NCBI RefSeq assembly: GCF_000422645.1
Contig: NZ_KE383896.1
Span: forward strand, 191,461 to 255,460
Length of the DNA: 64,000 bases
Direction of reading: 5' to 3'
DNA from: Ferrimonas futtsuensis DSM 18154
GTDB taxonomy: Bacteria; Pseudomonadota; Gammaproteobacteria; Enterobacterales; Shewanellaceae
Below the pieces are notes generated by a model, which did no database searches, was not told the DNA's origin, and saw only the letters and a program-made list of their open reading frames with translations. Both the position numbers and the translations under genes were made by a program. Shown here piece after piece: positions 38,956-49,938 of the stretch; the first letter of the stretch is position 1, and each line of letters opens with the position of its first letter.

Positions 38956-39959
38956 CCGCCACCGACAACAAACGCCGCATTCAACTGAGCCATGGTGGCG
39001 GTGGCGTGGAGATGAACGAGCTGATCCGCAAGTTGTTTTTCAAGTATTTCAGCAATGAAATCCTGATTCGGGACGAAGACGCCGCCCGGCTGGATCTGCA
39101 GGGTCCCCTGGCCTTCACCACCGACAGCTTCACCGTCAGTCCCCGCCAGTTCAAGGGAGGCGACCTGGGTAAGATCGCCGTGGCCGGCACGGTCAACGAC
39201 CTGGCCATGGCCGGCGCCATTCCCCAGTACCTGAGCTGCGGCTTCATCATCGAGGAGGGCCTGACCTTCGCCGAGCTGGAGTCCCTGGTGAAATCCATGT
39301 CCGAGGAGCTGGAGAAGAGCGGTGCCCGCATCGTCTGCGGCGACACCAAGGTGGTGCCCAAAGGCGCCGCCGACGGCATCTTTATCAACACTTCAGGTGT
39401 GGGCCAATGCATCGCCAACCCCTCATGGAAGAATCTGGAGGTGGGTGACCGCATCCTGGTTTCCCGGGACGTTGGCCGCCATGGCGCCTGCATCCTGGCC
39501 AGCCGCGAGGGGATGACCCTGGAGGGGGACCTGGCCTCGGACTGCGCCACCCTGTGGGATGACGTCAAGCGACTGCTGGATGCAGGCATCGAGGTGCGCG
39601 CCATGCGAGACGCCACCCGCGGCGGCTTGGCCGCCGTGCTCAACGAGTGGGCCGCCAGCCGCGAACTGGGGATCCAAGTCGAGCAGGAGCAGGTGCCCAT
39701 CGCCGACGAGGTGCAGGGTCTGTGTGAGCTGTTCGGCTTCGAACCCATGGAACTGGCCAACGAAGGCACCTTCGTTCTCGGCGTTCCCGCAGACCAGGCG
39801 GAGCAGGCTCTGGCTCTGTTAAAGCAGGGACAGGAGAGCGCCGCCATCATCGGCACCGTGGTGCAGCAGCACGTGGGCAAGGTGGTCCTCACCTCCCCCT
39901 GGGGCAGCCAGCGCTACCTGGAACTGCCCAAAGGGGAGCTGCTGCCGCGCATCTGCTAA
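38952..39959 (+). CDS. hypE: Hydrogenase maturation protein HypE
   Basis: 335 residues, PurM-like fold. It dehydrates the thiocarboxamide formed on its C-terminal Cys to thiocyanate, the cyanide donor. The protein ends in LPRIC, the exact functional C-terminus, and IQLSHGGGGVEMNELI and FTTDSFTVSP are conserved. It overlaps hypD by four bases. End of the hydrogenase maturation cluster; a terminator follows. Confidence 0.97.
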   Translation: MTATDNKRRIQLSHGGGGVEMNELIRKLFFKYFSNEILIRDEDAARLDLQGPLAFTTDSFTVSPRQFKGGDLGKIAVAGTVNDLAMAGAIPQYLSCGFIIEEGLTFAELESLVKSMSEELEKSGARIVCGDTKVVPKGAADGIFINTSGVGQCIANPSWKNLEVGDRILVSRDVGRHGACILASREGMTLEGDLASDCATLWDDVKRLLDAGIEVRAMRDATRGGLAAVLNEWAASRELGIQVEQEQVPIADEVQGLCELFGFEPMELANEGTFVLGVPADQAEQALALLKQGQESAAIIGTVVQQHVGKVVLTSPWGSQRYLELPKGELLPRIC

Positions 39960-39977
39960 GGCCAGCTTTCCGGATTC

Positions 39978-40001
39978 AAAGGGCGCCGAGGCGCCCTTTT
40001 T
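39978..40001 (+). terminator. Terminator of the hyp operon
   Basis: GGGCGCC-GA-GGCGCCC followed by five T, 20 bases after the hypE stop. Confidence 0.85.
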
Positions 40002-40076
40002 GCTGTCTGAGTCCCTGACAGAACCACTTTGCCGCTGATATAATTCCGCCTTAACTCTCCTGAAGGACATATCTGA

Positions 40077-40670
40077 ATGAGCATTGAAAACACTCTGATG
40101 CAGCGTGGCGACTCCAAGTGCGAGTTGTGTGGTAGTAACGATCAGCTGAGCGTGTATGACGTGCCACCGGTAGAGAAGAGCACCGAAGAGAAAGCGGTGC
40201 TGGCCTGTGTTAAGTGCCAGGGCGAACTGCCCGACGACGCCCAGCTGGACGCCAACCACTGGCGCTGCCTCAACGACGCCATGTGGAGCCAGGTGCCCGC
40301 AGTACAGGTGGTGGCTTACCGCATGCTGCACCGCCTGACCAAGCAGGGCGAGACCTGGGCCCAGGATCTGCTGGACATGATCTACATGGAAGAGGATGTG
40401 AAGGCCTGGGCCGACGCCGGCCTGCCCGAAGAAGCGGATCCCGACGCCATCGTCCACAAGGACAGCAACGGCGACGTGCTGCTGGCCGGTGACACCGTCC
40501 ACCTGATCAAGGACCTGGTGGTCAAGGGCGGCAACTTTACCGCCAAGCGCGGCACCCCGGTGCGCAACATCGGCCTGACCAACAACCCCGAGCACATCGA
40601 GGGCCGGGTCAACGGTCAGCGCATCGTCATCCTCACCCAGTACGTGAAGAAATCCAAGCAGGGCGAGTAA
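40077..40670 (+). CDS. PhnA/YjdM-family zinc-ribbon protein
   Basis: 197 residues. A zinc-ribbon near the N-terminus (KCELCGSN, then ACVKCQGEL) is followed by a helical middle and the C-terminal PhnA domain (DSNGDVLLAGDTVHLIKDL; GTPVRNIGLTNNPEHIEGR; RIVILTQYVKKS). The family is widespread and named from the phosphonate operon, but no phosphonate genes are present and the true function is not established. Convergent with guaA, with a shared terminator. Confidence 0.9.
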   Translation: MSIENTLMQRGDSKCELCGSNDQLSVYDVPPVEKSTEEKAVLACVKCQGELPDDAQLDANHWRCLNDAMWSQVPAVQVVAYRMLHRLTKQGETWAQDLLDMIYMEEDVKAWADAGLPEEADPDAIVHKDSNGDVLLAGDTVHLIKDLVVKGGNFTAKRGTPVRNIGLTNNPEHIEGRVNGQRIVILTQYVKKSKQGE

Positions 40671-40689
40671 TCTCCCGCTTCAACAGACA

Positions 40690-40717
40690 AAAAAGGCGGC
40701 CAATTGGCCGCCTTTTT
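40690..40717. terminator. Bidirectional terminator between phnA-like gene and guaA
   Basis: Palindrome GGCGGCCAATTGGCCGCC with A-run on the left and T-run on the right, so that it can serve both converging genes. Confidence 0.9.
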
Positions 40718-40734
40718 CAGTCAGGTCGAGGGGA

Positions 40735-42309
40735 TCACTCCCACTCGATGGTGGCCGGCGGCTTACCGGAGATGTCGTACACCACCCGGGAGATGCCGTC
40801 GATCTCGTTGATGATGCGGTTGGACACCTTGCCCAGGAAGTCGTAGGGCAGGTGGGCCCAGTGGGCGGTCATGAAGTCGATGGTCTCCACCGCACGCAGG
40901 GACACCACCCAGTCGTACTTGCGGCCATCGCCCATCACGCCGACGGAACGCACCGGCAGGAACACGGTGAACGCCTGGGACACCTTGTTGTACAGGTCCG
41001 CCTTGTGCAGCTCCTCGATGAAGATGGCGTCAGCACGGCGCAGCAGATCGCAGTACTCCTTCTTCACCTCGCCCAGCACCCGCACACCCAGACCCGGACC
41101 CGGGAAGGGGTGACGGTAGAGCATGTTGTAGGGCAGGCCCAGCTCCAGGCCAATCTTACGCACCTCATCCTTGAACAGCTCGGTCAGGGGTTCCACCAGA
41201 CCCAGCTCCATGTCCTCGGGCAGGCCGCCCACGTTGTGGTGGGACTTGATCACATGGGCCTTGCCGGTGGCGGCGCCGGCGGACTCGATGACGTCAGGGT
41301 AGATGGTGCCCTGGGCCAGCCACTTCACGCCCTGGATCTTGGCCGCTTCCTCGTCGAACAGCTCCACAAAGGTGTGGCCGATGATCTTACGCTTGGCTTC
41401 GGGATCCGCTTCCCCCTTGAGGGCGTCCAGGAAACGCTGCTCGGCGTCGACGCGGACGATGTTCAGGCCGAAGTGGTCGCCAAACATCTCCATCACCTGG
41501 TCACCTTCGTCCAGACGCAGCAGGCCGTTGTCGACGAACACACAGGTCAGCTGTTCGCCGATGGCACGGTGCAGCAGCATGGCCACCACCGAGGAGTCCA
41601 CGCCGCCAGACAAGCCCAGGATCACCTTGTCAGTGCCCACCTTCTCCTTGATGCGCTCGATGGCGTCGTCGATGATGGCGGCGGAGGTCCACTTGGCCTC
41701 ACAGCCACAGATGTTCAGCACGAAGTGCTCCAGCATCCGCTTGCCCTGCTTGGAGTGGGTCACCTCGGGGTGGAACTGCACGCCGTAGAAGTGACGGGAC
41801 TCGTCGGCCATGGCCGCGTAGGGGCAGGTCTCGGTCTCGGCCACCTTGGTGAAGCCTTCGGGGATGGCGGTGACCTTGTCACCGTGGCTCATCCACACAT
41901 CCAGCAGCGCCTTGCCGTCGTGGTCGATGGCGTCTTCGATGTTCTCAAACAGCTGGGTGGCTTCCAGGACGGTCACCTGGGCGTAGCCAAACTCACGCTT
42001 GTCGGAGCAGGACACCTTGCCGCCCAGTTGCTCGGCCATGGTCTGCATGCCGTAGCAGACGCCCAGCACAGGTACGCCGGCACTGAACACATATTCGGGA
42101 GCGCGGGGGGAGTTGTCTGCGGCCACAGACTCGGGGCCGCCGGAGAGAATGATGCCGGTGGGGGCAAATTCGCGAATCTTCTGTTCGGGAACATCCCAGC
42201 CCCACAGTTCACAGTAGACGCCGATCTCACGGATGCGGCGGGCGATCAGCTGGGTGTACTGGGAACCAAAATCCAGGATAAGGATACGATGGTCGTGGAT
42301 GTTGCTCAT
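40735..42309 (-). CDS. guaA: GMP synthase (glutamine-hydrolysing)
   Basis: 524 residues. Glutaminase domain with [12 protein letters not shown] (nucleophile Cys) and the His-Glu pair in [13 protein letters not shown] pyrophosphatase P-loop [16 protein letters not shown]-terminal dimerisation domain with [17 protein letters not shown] and ending in PATIEWE. It converts XMP to GMP. The gene follows guaB in the usual order, with a 125-base intergenic segment that contains a hairpin. Confidence 0.98.
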   Translation of the reverse strand: MSNIHDHRILILDFGSQYTQLIARRIREIGVYCELWGWDVPEQKIREFAPTGIILSGGPESVAADNSPRAPEYVFSAGVPVLGVCYGMQTMAEQLGGKVSCSDKREFGYAQVTVLEATQLFENIEDAIDHDGKALLDVWMSHGDKVTAIPEGFTKVAETETCPYAAMADESRHFYGVQFHPEVTHSKQGKRMLEHFVLNICGCEAKWTSAAIIDDAIERIKEKVGTDKVILGLSGGVDSSVVAMLLHRAIGEQLTCVFVDNGLLRLDEGDQVMEMFGDHFGLNIVRVDAEQRFLDALKGEADPEAKRKIIGHTFVELFDEEAAKIQGVKWLAQGTIYPDVIESAGAATGKAHVIKSHHNVGGLPEDMELGLVEPLTELFKDEVRKIGLELGLPYNMLYRHPFPGPGLGVRVLGEVKKEYCDLLRRADAIFIEELHKADLYNKVSQAFTVFLPVRSVGVMGDGRKYDWVVSLRAVETIDFMTAHWAHLPYDFLGKVSNRIINEIDGISRVVYDISGKPPATIEWE

Positions 42310-42401
42310 CTTATTCGGGTCTCATTATTGTGATGGTTGGGTACGAGGGCGAACTCTTGCCCTGCGGCCTATGGGCCTGTCGTTGTTCTTTACCTGGCTA
42401 G

Positions 42402-42430
42402 AAGAAAGGGGGCAGACCTGCCCCCTTTTC
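42402..42430 (-). terminator. Hairpin between guaB and guaA
   Basis: AAAGGGGGCA / TGCCCCCTTT with a GACC loop, directly after guaB on the minus strand and followed by TTTCTTC. It could be a partial terminator, so guaA may be expressed less than guaB or from its own promoter. Confidence 0.6.
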
Positions 42431-42434
42431 AGCC

Positions 42435-43907
<1,473 letters not shown>

Positions 43908-44028
43908 TCACCGGTAGGGTTTATGGGTGTAGTAAAATATTGCCGGGGAATTATAGGGATCCGGGCTTGCCACTTCAATCATTTCTTGTTACTAATTTCA
44001 GATCATTTCATGAACCCCGGTTCTCCCC

Positions 44029-45369
44029 TTGTCAAATCAGGTCCTTACCGTCTCCGCCCTCAACCGTCAGCTTAAGGCCACCTTGGAGCAGCAATGGGGA
44101 CGAGTCTGGCTCACCGGCGAGATCTCCAACCTGGCCACCCCCTCCTCCGGCCACTGGTATTTCACCCTGAAAGATGAGCGCAGCCAGCTGCGCTGCGCCA
44201 TGTTCCGCGGCCGCAACACCAGGGTGACCTTCCGGCCCAGGGACGGCATGCAGGTGCTGGTGCGGGCCCAGGTGACCCTGTATGAGCCCAGGGGCGACAT
44301 GCAGCTGCTGGTGGACAGCATGCAGCCGGCGGGAGACGGATTGCTGAAACAGCAGTTCGAAGAACTGAAGATGCGACTGGCCGCCGAGGGCCTGTTTGCC
44401 TCCACCGTCAAGCAGCCCCTGCCGGATCCCATCGGCACGCTGGGAATCATCACCAGCCCCAGCGGCGCAGCCATCCACGATGTGCTGTCGGTACTCAAGC
44501 GGCGCAACCCGGCCCTCAAGGTGATCCTCTATCCTACCCAGGTCCAGGGCCGTGAGGCGATCCCCAGTCTGTGTCGCGCCATTGAGGTGGCCAATGAGCG
44601 GGATGAGGTGGACTGTCTGCTGTTGACCCGCGGCGGCGGCTCGCTGGAAGATCTCTGGTGCTTCAACGAAGAGGCGGTAGCCAGGGCAGTATTCGCCTCA
44701 AGGCTGCCCGTCGTCTCCGCCGTGGGGCACGAGGTGGATGTCACCATCTCCGATTTTGTGGCGGATCTGCGCGCCCCTACCCCCTCGGCAGCCGCGGAGA
44801 TGCTCTCCGGGGATCAGCGCCATCAGCGTCAGGCGATCGCCAATCTGCAGCATCGACTCAGCCACGCCATCGGCCGAACCCTGCAACAACAGCGCAGCCG
44901 CCTCTCCCTGCTGGACTCGCGGCTGGCGGCGGCTCACCCCAGCCGGCAACTGGCCACTCTCAGCCAGCGGCTGGATGAACAGCAGCTCAGGCTGACTCAC
45001 GCCATGAGCCAGACACTGGCCGGGGACAGCCGACGCCTGGATAACCTGGCCACCCGATTGGAGGCCTGGCAACCCGAGCGTCAGGTTCGCCAGCGCCAGC
45101 AGCAACTGACCAGCCTGTCAGACCGGCTGCAGCGCGGCATCAACGCGATGACAGAGCGCAAAAACCAGCAACTGGCTGCCCAGGCCCAGGCCCTCAATGC
45201 CATCAGTCCGCTGGCGGTACTGGGACGAGGCTATGCCATCTTGCAGGATGAGTCCGGCAAGGCGCTCACCGACGCCCGCCAGGTGCAGACAGGGGACAGC
45301 CTGAACGCCCGGTTGCACCAGGGTGAGCTCAGCCTCAGGGTGGAAAGCACCACCCCCTCCACTGACTGA
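44029..45369 (+). CDS. xseA: Exodeoxyribonuclease VII large subunit (TTG start)
   Basis: 446 residues. The OB-fold N-terminal domain (VWLTGEISNLATPSSGHWYFTLKD) and catalytic domain (GIITSPSGAAIHDVL; LLTRGGGSLEDLWCFNEE; VSAVGHEVDVTISDFVADLRAPTPSAAAE) are intact, with the coiled-coil region behind. It degrades single-stranded DNA with XseB. The only in-frame start that keeps the family N-terminus is TTG 44029: an in-frame TGA lies at 44011-44013, and the first downstream ATG is well inside the OB fold. No strong ribosome-binding site is seen. Confidence 0.95.
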   Translation: MSNQVLTVSALNRQLKATLEQQWGRVWLTGEISNLATPSSGHWYFTLKDERSQLRCAMFRGRNTRVTFRPRDGMQVLVRAQVTLYEPRGDMQLLVDSMQPAGDGLLKQQFEELKMRLAAEGLFASTVKQPLPDPIGTLGIITSPSGAAIHDVLSVLKRRNPALKVILYPTQVQGREAIPSLCRAIEVANERDEVDCLLLTRGGGSLEDLWCFNEEAVARAVFASRLPVVSAVGHEVDVTISDFVADLRAPTPSAAAEMLSGDQRHQRQAIANLQHRLSHAIGRTLQQQRSRLSLLDSRLAAAHPSRQLATLSQRLDEQQLRLTHAMSQTLAGDSRRLDNLATRLEAWQPERQVRQRQQQLTSLSDRLQRGINAMTERKNQQLAAQAQALNAISPLAVLGRGYAILQDESGKALTDARQVQTGDSLNARLHQGELSLRVESTTPSTD

Positions 45370-45375
45370 CGTCTC

Positions 45376-45846
45376 CTACCTGTCGGTCACCTCCAGCCAG
45401 TAGGCGGGCAGCTTGAGTCCGGGCTTGGCCCGCTGGCCTGCCGTGACGGTGGCCCCAATCCAGATCTCCTCCCCCTCCCGGCCCGGGTTTTCCAGGTTGG
45501 TCACCGGAAAGCGTTTATAGGTGCGGTCGCGATAGCGCACCTTGAAGCCACGCAGATTGACCTTGGCCTCATTGCCCAGGTTGACGATGTCTATGCTGAT
45601 GGGCCTTTTGCTGTTGGAGGTGATGCGATACTTGGCCTGATGATAGTAGCTGTCCAGCAGCGCCACATTGGTGGACCCTCCCAGCCCCCCCTTCCAGGTC
45701 ACCACCACCCGGCTGGCCTTGTGACTGTTCTTGATGGCGGTGGGATAGGTGAGGCTCTGAAGCTCGGTCAGCCACACCCTGGCCTGCGTCTGAAAAGGGA
45801 GCAGCAACAGCAGTGGTGCCAGCAATGATTTACATAAGGGTCTCAT
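45376..45846 (-). CDS. Exported protein of the pilus cluster, unrecognised
   Basis: 156 residues, with a signal peptide (LLAPLLLLLPFQTQA, cut before RVWLTEL). The mature part is all-beta in appearance (RVVVTWKGGLGG; YRITSNSKRPISIDIVNLG; VRYRDRTYKRFPVTNL) and ends in a strand pattern ATVTAGQRAKPGLKLPAYWLEV that resembles the end of DUF4402 pilins. It is divergent from the pilin gene and only seven bases from the xseA end. A minor or tip subunit, or an unrelated exported beta protein, are possible. I do not recognise the family. Confidence 0.6.
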   Translation of the reverse strand: MRPLCKSLLAPLLLLLPFQTQARVWLTELQSLTYPTAIKNSHKASRVVVTWKGGLGGSTNVALLDSYYHQAKYRITSNSKRPISIDIVNLGNEAKVNLRGFKVRYRDRTYKRFPVTNLENPGREGEEIWIGATVTAGQRAKPGLKLPAYWLEVTDR

Positions 45847-46038
45847 TTTATTTCTATTATCCGACCAAGTTGCTATGGAATTCGAATCTTAATTTTGTTA
45901 TCAATTTGATTCAAGATGTTTCAACTTGTTAAGCATCTGCCTTCCACAGGGAGGTGGGGGATAATTATAAGCTCGAGGTCGAGCCCATAACGGAGGGGCT
46001 CAGGGGCAATACGCAAAGCACTTTGGGAAAGACCATAA

Positions 46039-46497
46039 ATGAAAAAAATTGCCATTATCTCTGTACTGGCTGCAGGCGTCTCTACCCTGGCCGTGGCCCA
46101 GGAATTTACTGCCACCTTCAATCTGATCCAACCTGTCGACATCGCCGAAACCACTCAGCTGGACTTCGGCAACGTTAAGCTGGGCAGCAACATCACCTGC
46201 ACCCTGGCTCCGGCTGACGGCGCCGCCACCGGTGATGCCTGTCTCAGCAGCAATGGCACCGCCGGTGCGTTCACCATCTCCGGTGACGCCAACCGTACTG
46301 TGGCAGTCACCCTCAACAACGGCAGCGGCAGCGGCGTCACCTTCGCCCCGGCAGCCAGCCAGAGTTTCGACTCTGCCGTTGCCCTGGATGATCAAGGAAA
46401 ACTGACCTTCAACCTCGGCGGCACCCTGACCGTCACCGACACCGCCAGCGCCGGGGCCGGCAGCGTCAACTACACCATCGACGTGGCTTACCAGTAA
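46039..46497 (+). CDS. DUF4402-type pilin subunit
   Basis: 152 residues: signal peptide MKKIAIISVLAAGVSTLAVA, then a 130-residue mature protein of the DUF4402 fold (TTQLDFGNVKLGS near the start; NLGGTLTVTDTASAGAGSVNYTIDVAY at the end, given in part as GGTLTVTDTASAGAG). One cysteine pair (ITCTLAP, GDACLSS) would form a disulfide. It is low in aromatic residues, and probably the major fibre subunit handled by the following chaperone and usher. 180 bases of AT-rich promoter region precede it. Confidence 0.8.
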   Translation: MKKIAIISVLAAGVSTLAVAQEFTATFNLIQPVDIAETTQLDFGNVKLGSNITCTLAPADGAATGDACLSSNGTAGAFTISGDANRTVAVTLNNGSGSGVTFAPAASQSFDSAVALDDQGKLTFNLGGTLTVTDTASAGAGSVNYTIDVAYQ

Positions 46498-46610
46498 GCC
46501 GTTTCCCCAAACCATAACCATAGCCGCCGGCCCCCCCGAGGATGCACGGCAGACCCACTGCGGGCAGAAGTGGACCTTCTGCCCCGTTTTCGGGTCTTAG
46601 GGAGAACGCC

Positions 46611-47375
46611 ATGAAGTTACTGGCAACACTGATTCTGAGTCTGTGGCCGTTGCTGGCCCAGGCCAACCTGCTGATTTCCCCCCAACGTCTCTATTTCGAG
46701 CCGGGTCAGCGCAGCGACGCCCTGATCCTGAAAAACATCTCCGACAGCCTGCAGAAGTTTGATATTCGCTTCCAGGAGATGGCCATGAGCCCAGAAGGCA
46801 AATTGCTGCCCTTGCCTGACACCCCCTACAGCCTGGCCAGCATGGTTCGCTACTCTCCCAGGCGAGTCACCCTGGAGCCCGGCGCCAGCCAGACCATCAG
46901 GATGGCCCTGAGGATGAGAGGTGATCTTGAGGAGGGGGAGTATCGCAGCCACTTGGTGATTCGGCAGATTCCCACCCAGCAGCAGGCCGATCAATCTCAG
47001 GGAGGCGACAACCTGGCCCTGCAGATTCGGCCCATGCTCTCCATGTCGATCCCGGTGATTGCCCGCAAGGGAGCCCCCGACTCGTCACTGGCCATCGAGG
47101 CCGCCGAGATCCACCCCCACCATGTCCAGGTCACGGTCAGCGCTTCGGGAAACCGATCGGTGTATGGGGATCTGGAGCTGGTGCAACAGCAATCCGGACA
47201 AGCCACACGCCTGGGCACGCTCCGAGGCGTCGCCCTCTACCCTGAAGTTGACCGGCTGACGTTCAAGGTGCCATTGAACCGGCCCATCCAGAGCGATGCG
47301 CCCATCGAGATCCTCTACCGGGAGGATCCCCGCTACGGCAGTGAACGAGAGGTGCACCTGCAGCTTCGGCCCTGA
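46611..47375 (+). CDS. Periplasmic pilus-assembly chaperone
   Basis: 254 residues from ATG 46611 (AGGGAGAACGCC upstream). Signal peptide MKLLATLILSLWPLLAQA, then an Ig-like N-terminal domain with the motif ISPQRLYFEPGQRSDALILKN and GASQTIRMALR, and a second domain starting near residue 145. The pattern is that of PapD-like chaperones, but the length and the N-terminus fit the non-classical (alternate or archaic) type. The stop overlaps the usher start (TGATG). Confidence 0.78.
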   Translation: MKLLATLILSLWPLLAQANLLISPQRLYFEPGQRSDALILKNISDSLQKFDIRFQEMAMSPEGKLLPLPDTPYSLASMVRYSPRRVTLEPGASQTIRMALRMRGDLEEGEYRSHLVIRQIPTQQQADQSQGGDNLALQIRPMLSMSIPVIARKGAPDSSLAIEAAEIHPHHVQVTVSASGNRSVYGDLELVQQQSGQATRLGTLRGVALYPEVDRLTFKVPLNRPIQSDAPIEILYREDPRYGSEREVHLQLRP

Positions 47376-49879
47376 TGCGTCTTGTCCTGCTACTGGTGCT
47401 GCTGACTGCCCTGCCCCACAAGGCGGCCCATGCCGATGCGGCGGAGGCTACGCCGCTGGTGCTGCAGCTGATCTACCGGGGAGAGTTGCTCTCCGAAGAT
47501 CTGCTGGCCTACGAGTCCGAAGGCCGCCTCTATCTGCCGCTGCAGCAGTTGGCCGACCTGCTGCTGATGCCGCTGCTGGTGGACGTGGAGCATGGCCGGG
47601 CCGAAGGCAGCCTCAGCATCCCGGCGGACCGGTTTCGCCTGGAGAATCGACAGCTGCTCCGCTCTGGCTACCCCAAAGTCAGCCTGACCGGGCTGATCAA
47701 TGATGGCTGGGATCTTTTCCTGCCTGCGGATCAGCTGGCACCTCTGTGGCGGCTGACTCTAACCTTCTCCGCCCGCAACCAGACCCTGCGCCTCTCTGCT
47801 GATGAACTGCTGCCCCTGGACAAGGTGTGGCAACGGCAGCAGCGACTGGCCCTTCTGCAACAGCAGCAGGCTCGCAGCGGCGCCGGTCAACCTGTGTATA
47901 CCAGTCGCTACGCCCTGATGGGAGACCCGGCCCTGCACAACCAGCTGAGCCTTATCCGCAGCAACGGCGACACACAGGGCAGTCTGCTGCTCGATGGCGT
48001 CAGTGACCTGGCTCACCATCAGGCACAATTCAATTTACAGCTGGATGATCAGACACGGAGGCTGAGAGCCTCGGTTCAGCGCCATTGGGATCTGCCCTGG
48101 CTGAGTCAGTATCGGCTGGGCTCGATCACTGGGCCCAATGCCCCTCTGGTAAGCCGCGGCGAACTGGGGTGGGGGGCGGATCTGCGCCAGGGGGAGAGCC
48201 TGCAATCGGATCAATTCATTACCACGGTGCTGGAGGGGCCAGCCCCCCCAGACTGGGATGCCGAGCTCTATCGGGAAGGGGATCTGATCGACGCCCAGCG
48301 TATCGGCTCCGACGGCCGCTACCGATTCGACAATGTGGCCCTCTATCTGGGGCAGAATCGGTTTCGTATCCTGCTCTACGGCCCCAATGGCGAGGAACGT
48401 CAGGTAAGCCTCTCTCATCCCCTGAACGGCAGCCAGCTGGCGCCTGGGAGCAGTGGCACCCGGCTGACCGCACTGACCTGGGAGCGAGGCGGTGGCAGCG
48501 AGGCACAATTGGAGTGGGGCTACGGCCTGTCAGACGCCCTGAGCCTGCAACTGGGCCACCACTACCTGCAAGCACCGGATCTGGTGACAGACCACTACTC
48601 CAGCCTGGCCCTGGTGGGCCGGCTCGGGGGCGTTCTCACCCAGGTGCGCGGCATCAAGCAGTGGCAGGGAGGCCAGGCACTGGCGCTGGCCCTGCAAGGA
48701 GACGCTGGAGGGTGGCAATGGCAACTGAGCGGCGCCCACTATCACGACTACCTCAGCGCCGCCCATCGGCAGCGGCAACTGCGCCATCAATGGCTGCTGC
48801 GTGCCAGTGGCCGCCTGTGGGATCTTGGCTGGCGGTTTGAGGCGGGCACCGACACCCTGAGCGATGATGACCAGCACCTGGCCTCACTGACCCTCAATGG
48901 CCAGTGGCGGCAGAGCAGCTGGAGCCATGCCCTGACCTGGCGCGGTTCAGGTGAACACAGCCTGAAGCAGCAACTGGCCCTCTCCGGTCGTGTGGAGCAG
49001 GGGCGGGTGCGGGGCTACGCCGACCTGCAATGGCAGCCGAGCGCCCGCCTGCAGCGGCTGGGGGTCAACCTCAACTACCCGCTGGACCGGCACCTCGGCG
49101 GTCAGAGTGAACTGGTTCTGCTGCCCAGGCAGCCCCAGCAGTGGCAGTTCAATCAGAACCTCAACCTCAGCCTTGACTCACTGCTTGTCAGCCTGGGGGT
49201 CAGTGTCTCCGGCGATCAGGATTACCAGGCCCGGCTGGAACTGTCCCATGGCCTGCTGTGGGACAGGCAGGAGGACACCTTGCACTGGTATGCAGACGAT
49301 CCCACCCGCGAGGGAGACCTCGCCCTCAGTGTCTTCTGGGACCGCAACGGCAACGGTCACCGTGAACCGGGCGAACCACCGCTGGACGGCGTCCGCTTTC
49401 GCTGCACCGGCCGCAGCGACGGGGGACGTACCGACAGGCGGGGGCAGCTGCTGCTGGCGGGACTGCCCGCCGACAGCGACCTGGTGCTGCAGCTGGACGA
49501 GTCCAGCCTGGCCGATCCCTTTATGCTCTCCCCCTTCACCCAAAGGCATCTTCGACTTCACGCCGGCCACATCGAACGGCTGAATGTCCCGATGGTGATG
49601 GGCAGCGAGGTGGAGGGTGAAGTGATGCTGAGCCTGCCCGATCAGGACGACCGGCCCGCCGCCGGGCTGGCCGTCAGCCTGGAGAACACAGACGGCATCA
49701 CCGTGGCTCAGACCCGGGTGGACTACGATGGTCTGTTCCTGTTGCAGGGGATACGGCCGGGCCAATACCGGTTGAAGATTCAGCAGCGCCTCTACCCCAT
49801 CGACCTGTCACCCGACGGGGAGATCCTCAATCTTGGCCGCCTCTACCTGCCACAGAAGTCACAGATTCAACCTGAATAA
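47375..49879 (+). CDS. Non-classical usher / outer-membrane pilus assembly protein
   Basis: 834 residues with signal peptide (ALPHKAAHA). The first 120 residues form an N-terminal domain with a LPLQQLADLL motif; a central part of about 480 residues has the alternating short strands of a beta-barrel (Trp-Gln rich: GWQWQLSGAHYHDYL, SSWSHALTWRG), with a plug-like inserted domain near 290-345 (DAELYREGDLIDAQRIGSDG). Residues about 648-720 hold FWDRNGNGHREPGEPPLDGV, a calcium-binding SdrD-type repeat, and a carboxypeptidase-regulatory-like domain lies at the end. These features fit the alternate chaperone-usher class. The classical PapC signatures are not seen. Confidence 0.72.
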   Translation: MRLVLLLVLLTALPHKAAHADAAEATPLVLQLIYRGELLSEDLLAYESEGRLYLPLQQLADLLLMPLLVDVEHGRAEGSLSIPADRFRLENRQLLRSGYPKVSLTGLINDGWDLFLPADQLAPLWRLTLTFSARNQTLRLSADELLPLDKVWQRQQRLALLQQQQARSGAGQPVYTSRYALMGDPALHNQLSLIRSNGDTQGSLLLDGVSDLAHHQAQFNLQLDDQTRRLRASVQRHWDLPWLSQYRLGSITGPNAPLVSRGELGWGADLRQGESLQSDQFITTVLEGPAPPDWDAELYREGDLIDAQRIGSDGRYRFDNVALYLGQNRFRILLYGPNGEERQVSLSHPLNGSQLAPGSSGTRLTALTWERGGGSEAQLEWGYGLSDALSLQLGHHYLQAPDLVTDHYSSLALVGRLGGVLTQVRGIKQWQGGQALALALQGDAGGWQWQLSGAHYHDYLSAAHRQRQLRHQWLLRASGRLWDLGWRFEAGTDTLSDDDQHLASLTLNGQWRQSSWSHALTWRGSGEHSLKQQLALSGRVEQGRVRGYADLQWQPSARLQRLGVNLNYPLDRHLGGQSELVLLPRQPQQWQFNQNLNLSLDSLLVSLGVSVSGDQDYQARLELSHGLLWDRQEDTLHWYADDPTREGDLALSVFWDRNGNGHREPGEPPLDGVRFRCTGRSDGGRTDRRGQLLLAGLPADSDLVLQLDESSLADPFMLSPFTQRHLRLHAGHIERLNVPMVMGSEVEGEVMLSLPDQDDRPAAGLAVSLENTDGITVAQTRVDYDGLFLLQGIRPGQYRLKIQQRLYPIDLSPDGEILNLGRLYLPQKSQIQPE

Positions 49880-49938
49880 AAGCGCAGTTTTTCAAAGAGA
49901 TCTACACTGAATTTGAGGATATGGACCCCGGAGGTCGC

